NCBI RefSeq assembly: GCF_910592395.1
Contig: NC_088315.1
Location: 15,423,808 to 15,483,807 of the forward strand
Length of the DNA stretch: 60,000 nt
Origin: Lineus longissimus
Lineage: Eukaryota; Nemertea; Pilidiophora; Heteronemertea; Lineidae
Direction of reading: 5' to 3'
This document shows positions 56,601 through 60,000 of this stretch, piece by piece. Below the pieces are notes generated by a model. It ran no database searches, was not told where the DNA came from, and saw nothing but the letters and a program-made list of their open reading frames with translations. The position numbers and the translations under genes were made by a program. Numbering within the stretch: the stretch's first letter is position 1; every line of letters begins with the position of its first letter.

Positions 56601-57311
56601 GATGTTCTAATTTTAGTATACAGATGGATGCAAAAATGATTTTATACCAAACTGTACATCTAAATTTATTAGCTGCCTAAGTTCCATCATGAAGGAATGA
56701 AAAGCAGGTAAAACATCCATTCTCTAACATTTAGGTGATGAAATATTTCATTACATAATACACCAATGAATACTGTAATATGAAGACACACACAACATGT
56801 CGCTTTTTTTAATGGTGCATCCTGTACTTACTTCTCTAACAATTACTTTCAGGTTGTACCTGGCAGGACTACACAACAATGAGAATGGAAACAAAGACCA
56901 GGCAGTAACAAGCACAGGTGATGAAAGATGGTCAATCATATTTCCAAAAGTCAAGAAGGGGGCTTACTCTGTTCGTCCCATCAAGAAAGCTAGCACTCAC
57001 GGTAAGGCCAAAAGAATTTAGTAATTACAAAATTATGACCATTTTATTAATAAATTTATTTAAATGCTTTCAAATATTAAAATTAATAATAATCTATCAC
57101 AGTTAAAACCAGTACAAATCTTACTCAGAATGTTCTATTCACAGATTACATCCAGAGATTACTTCCTGAAGTCCAACGAAGATGCATCAACAATATCCAA
57201 CCTGAGAAGAAGAACACGTACGAAGCACTGTGCGCAAGCTACGATCATCCAGACAAAGCCACTGCTGTTGAAAAGTACCAGACAACGTTCCGTCGTTTTA
57301 ACAACAAATGA
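53638..57311 (+). CDS. THAP-domain Kolobok-like transposase, core exon partly deleted
   Basis: Exons read: 53638-54120, 54492-54660, 54790-~55023, 55128-55295, 55413-55773, 55889-56075, 56250-56510, a remnant ending at 56707, 56853-57001 and 57145-57311. The N-terminus is a C2CH THAP zinc finger (Cys14, Cys19, Cys67, His70), which would bind the element ends. An acidic linker follows, then CPVCSSES...QKCVNKHCRF (Cys-rich), GGDGRSDTPGHSAKYG with a likely catalytic Asp, ITDRHVMIAKW and DVWHLAK. The exon that should carry the third acidic residue is reduced to KFHHEGMKSR. The C-terminal exons (YLAGLHNNENGNK; DYIQRLLPEVQRR) are intact. The 54790/55128 junction does not close in frame as read. So the protein is probably inactive. 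One intron has a GC donor (55296). Confidence 0.83.
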
Positions 57312-57338
57312 ACTTTCAGTCTTTCACTAACTTGTGTC

Positions 57339-58619
57339 TTACTTTTTCTTGAGAGTGGGGTATTTAAAACCTACAAGTTCTCCTTCAGCTGGAAATGTCT
57401 TTCGAATCACATCCAAAGCACAGGCTGGCAGCGGCACTCGATTTTCTTTCCCTAAGAAGCCCCAGCACCAGGCAACTAGCTGACAATATGTGATGTATCT
57501 GTATTTCCTGAAAGATAATGGCATTCATTTTAGCTTCTGGTGATGTACCGGTATGTGTAAATTCCGGAAAAATTTAAATGCTTAACTATAACATCATTTT
57601 GAATTGTTGAACCATCTTCTTCTTCTTGTAAATAAATATATTGATTTGCATATCATAACTAAACCAACTTTACTCTAGATTATTGTTTTGTATTTAGGGC
57701 TGACTATTGACTTGTAATAATATATGACTCTGGTTGGCTAAACCTAAACCAAAGTATAATTATTTCTATGTTGAACTTACATATTCATATTGATCTCCCC
57801 GTCTATGGCCACTCGGTGTTTCTTCTGGTACAACCTGTAGGCCGCTTGTAGAACCCATACATCCAGGCAGTTGGAGCTGAACCCTGGATGCTTAGTAATG
57901 CATACGATGTCGCCACCGTGGTCGGCATTGAATTCTTCCATCTTGTTCAAAATGGGGACCTTTTCAGAGCAGCACGCATTTTCTTCAGGGAAAGGTGAAT
58001 TCACACACACCTTTCCACAGTCGCACCTAGTAATTAGAAGAAAAATACTTGTAAATGTATGGAAGTCAAGTTGTATTTGGAAGCACTACAGGTATTTTAC
58101 AGGTGCATTCACTTCACAGTGCAAGTCAATCCAAGGCTGCATCTTGGACTTGGCATGTACACATGCATGGATGGACTGTTCCACTGTAGCCTACAATACA
58201 ATTGGCAGGGTAGATTATCTGCATCGTTTTGGCTTTTCTCGGAAATACATAGCACGGACCAAAGTTCGAAGGTTAACATTAGGCTAACTGACATTTTCAG
58301 ACAATGTTTGACACACGTACCAATCCGTTGTGTTCATTCTTGATGCCCATTTGGCCTTCACCCCGTCCGGATCGTCAGAATGAGAATCTGATTCAGAAGC
58401 CGAAGTTTCCGAGCCAGACCCATTGCCACTGCCTTCGGAGTTGAAACTCGGCTCGAATTGGTACCCCTGAACCTCTCCTGCAACCATAACGCGATCCTCG
58501 AGTTCATCTCCCATTAAATCAACCGATGATATTGATTCACTCGCTCCAGCATGTCCAGAACTAGCTAAATCGTCGTCACTATCACTCGAAATCGAAGAAC
58601 TGCTGATATTGTCTGCCAT
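57339..58619 (-). CDS. P2X7 intracellular (ballast) domain-like protein encoded by the Kolobok element
   Basis: Three minus-strand exons (58321-58619, 57781-58026, 57339-57507) splice in phase 2 throughout to 237 codons with stop at 57339-57341. Residues 1-98 are an acidic Ser/Asp-rich tail. The rest carries Cys pairs (DWCDCGKVC, ENACCSEKV), CITKHPGFSSNCLDVWVLQA, then after the splice YRYITYCQLVAWCWGFLG and VPLPACALDVIRKTFP. These are the hallmarks of the Cys-rich zinc-binding domain at the C-terminus of the P2X7 receptor and of many stand-alone invertebrate proteins. No channel segment is present. The stop lies 27 bp from that of the transposase on the other strand, and the start ATG is near the right terminal repeat. 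No break is seen. Its role in transposition is unknown; nucleic-acid or nucleotide binding is a guess. Confidence 0.85.
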
Positions 58620-58842
58620 TGTTATTGCTGATGATACACGGTAATACGTCATCAACGGAAGACGGCGCTAGTGGTCGTTTTTGTAGCAGACGATGTTTGT
58701 GGAGCCCGGTACAAGTAACAAAAAGCTCCAAAAAAATTTATCTTGTGGTTTATATTGCTAATTGTGACTTTGAATGATTTCATATGACGATCAGGGAGCG
58801 ATATATTCGAAGTTGTACCCTCAGATTGTGCTTTGCCTTTAA

Positions 58843-59340
58843 CCTCGGCTGAATACTGCAAGGATGCCTGTCTATTAAGAGACAACCCTGGCCTGTCTTT
58901 CATACTGTCCTTAACCTCGGCTGAATACTGCAAGGATGCCTGTCTATTAAGAGACAACCCTGGCCTGTCTTTCATACTGTCCTCGGCCTCACTGCAAGGA
59001 AGCTTGTCTATTAAGACAAAACCCTGGCCTGTCTCTCATACTGTCCTCAGCCTCAGCTGAATACTGCAAGGATGCCTGTCTATTAAGAGACAAACCTTGG
59101 CCCGTCTTTCATACTGTCCTCAGCCTCAGTGCCTGTCTAAGACAACCCTGACCTGTCTCTCATACTGTCCTCAACCTCCGCTGAATACTGCAAGGATGGC
59201 TGTCTATTGAGACAACCCTGGCCTGTCTCTCATACTGTCCTCGACCTCAGCTGAATAATGCAAGGATGGCTGTCTATTAGGACAACCCTGTCTCTCACAC
59301 TGTCCTTATTAACTTCAGCTGAGCACTGCATGGTCTAGGA
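58843..59340 (+). repeat. ~70-bp minisatellite, right part, about seven units
   Basis: Units carry TGCAAGGATGCCTGTCTATT at about 58857, 58927, 58994, 59066, 59189 and 59260, with GGCCTGTCTTTCATACTGTC and CCTCAGCTGAATAC blocks. Same orientation and sequence as 52970-53302, of which it is the continuation. Confidence 0.9.
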
Positions 59341-59687
59341 AGATAACTTGAATGGAGAGGACTATGTCATGATGTCCTTTTAACATGCAACTGCCCTTGT
59401 CTTAGGTAGAATGCTGTACGTGTGTTCAGGGGGTGCCCCCCCCCCACAGACTAGGGGTCCCTCCCACAGTCTACGGGGTCCCTCACCAGACTAAGGGGTC
59501 CCTTCCACGGACTAAAGACCAGGCTCTCTCTTTGATTGTGCTAGTTCAATCGCTCAATGGTGCCTAAAATTGAATTATTCAGACAGGGGTGGGACCTGGG
59601 TCAAGCAACCCCTTGCCAATTGTACAATGACCACATAGAGATGAGGAAAGTAACTGCAACTTGTATGTGACAATAACATAAAAACTC
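59341..59687. other. Non-coding stretch with a short C-rich repeat
   Basis: Four partial copies of AGACTAAGGGGTCCCTCCCAC-like text lie at about 59435-59520, period ~22 bp. No gene. Confidence 0.5.
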
Positions 59688-59758
59688 TTAAAGGCAAAGC
59701 ACAATGTAAATAAAAAAAAAACCGATTTTTCCATACTCATATGTAAACATGTGATTAA
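59688..59758 (+). mobile_element. Left end of a second Kolobok-type copy
   Basis: TTAA plus AGGCAAAGCACAATGTAAAT and the next ~45 bp match 53303-53371 almost perfectly, apart from a longer A run. Similarity stops at GTGATTAA, where the dispersed repeat at 59759 begins. Confidence 0.88.
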
Positions 59759-60000
59759 CAAGAGGCCCAAGGGCCTGGCGCTCAGCTGAGTTGTTGCTGC
59801 GTTGTTCGTATATATTACATTACTCGTCAAACTCTACTAAACTAAGGACTCAAAGCCTAAGGATATTAGCTTCTGGATGTGTAACAGTGAATTACGGTAG
59901 ACTGGCGCAATCTACTTCAAGCAAGCTCCACCCTTGCAATGTGTGCGCAAACAGATAACCTAACCTATATTGGACCATCAATTCTACACACAGCAACATG
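59759..60000 (+). mobile_element. Dispersed AAGAGGCCCAAGGGCCT element, 5' part
   Basis: CAAGAGGCCCAAGGGCCTGG then CGCTCAGCTGAGTT. Because it interrupts a known sequence (Kolobok end, which elsewhere continues GTGATTAATAAAAAC), its 5' border is placed at 59757-59759. The element runs beyond the window and has no coding sequence here. Confidence 0.75.

Larger units (their letters stand above)
53303..58842. mobile_element. 5.5-kb Kolobok-type transposon inserted in a minisatellite, TTAA duplicated
   Basis: TTAA at 53303-53306 and 58839-58842 brackets ends AGGTAAAGCACAAT (left) and, read inward, AGGCAAAGCACAAT (right). Uninterrupted minisatellite units contain GTCCTTAACCTCGG, so rejoining the flanks at one TTAA regenerates a normal unit; the borders are therefore exact. 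More inverted similarity lies inside (ATCGTCTGCTACA; GTTGATGACGTATTACCGTG at 53483 and complement at 58629). It carries a THAP-transposase gene (+) and a P2X7-ballast-like gene (-), tail to tail. TTAA target plus THAP fits Kolobok rather than piggyBac. Confidence 0.92.

Overview
The window looks like nuclear DNA from a marine invertebrate animal with a large, repeat-rich genome. Open reading frames are short and separated by GT-AG introns, homopolymer and minisatellite tracts are common, and short strings such as TAGGCCTA and GTACATGTA recur (familiar from ambulacrarian, cephalochordate, mollusc and brachiopod genomes). I cannot place the species more closely. I recognise no ordinary single-copy host gene, rRNA or tRNA. 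Nearly everything I can name derives from transposable elements (TEs), many nested in each other, so the window is essentially a TE graveyard with a few intact or nearly intact proteins.

Layout. 0.57-3.74 kb: broken copy of a lineage-expanded invertebrate gene of unknown function, with a tandemly duplicated micro-exon. 4.5-5.3 kb: a ~140-bp minisatellite. 6.4-7.9 kb: decayed Kolobok-like transposase. 8.5-17.4 kb: an hAT element whose transposase exon is split by a piggyBac element (TTAA duplicated), which in turn holds a ~1-kb Harbinger-type MITE (TAA duplicated). 17.5-18.2 kb: two more MITEs. 19.4-21.0 kb: 5'-truncated non-LTR retrotransposon. 22.1-24.2 kb: remains of one PIF/Harbinger element and a piggyBac fragment. 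24.3-33.5 kb: a possible three-layer nest around a nearly complete PIF/Harbinger element (Myb-like gene on +, DDE transposase on -). 36.1-37.4 kb: three MITEs. 37.8-41.1 kb: a long open frame joining an ISL2EU/Harbinger-like DDE transposase to a ubiquitin-specific-protease domain. 44.9-46.0 kb: dead mariner. 46.1-47.5 kb: spliced integrase remnant. 47.7-52.2 kb: a chromodomain gene followed by a frameshifted transposase-like gene with a C-terminal SAP-like motif. 53.3-58.8 kb: a Kolobok-type element, delimited exactly because it sits in a minisatellite unit at TTAA. 59.7-60 kb: the end of a second copy of that element, interrupted by a dispersed repeat.

The two most interesting coding systems are: (1) the 5.5-kb Kolobok-type element, which carries a THAP-transposase gene on + and, convergent with it, a three-exon gene on - whose product matches the intracellular 'ballast' domain of the P2X7 receptor; and (2) the transposase-deubiquitinase fusion at 37.8-41.1 kb, which retains a plausible D-D-E triad and a plausible Cys-His-Asp protease triad in one uninterrupted frame. 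Family assignments rest on motifs read by eye; no database search was possible.
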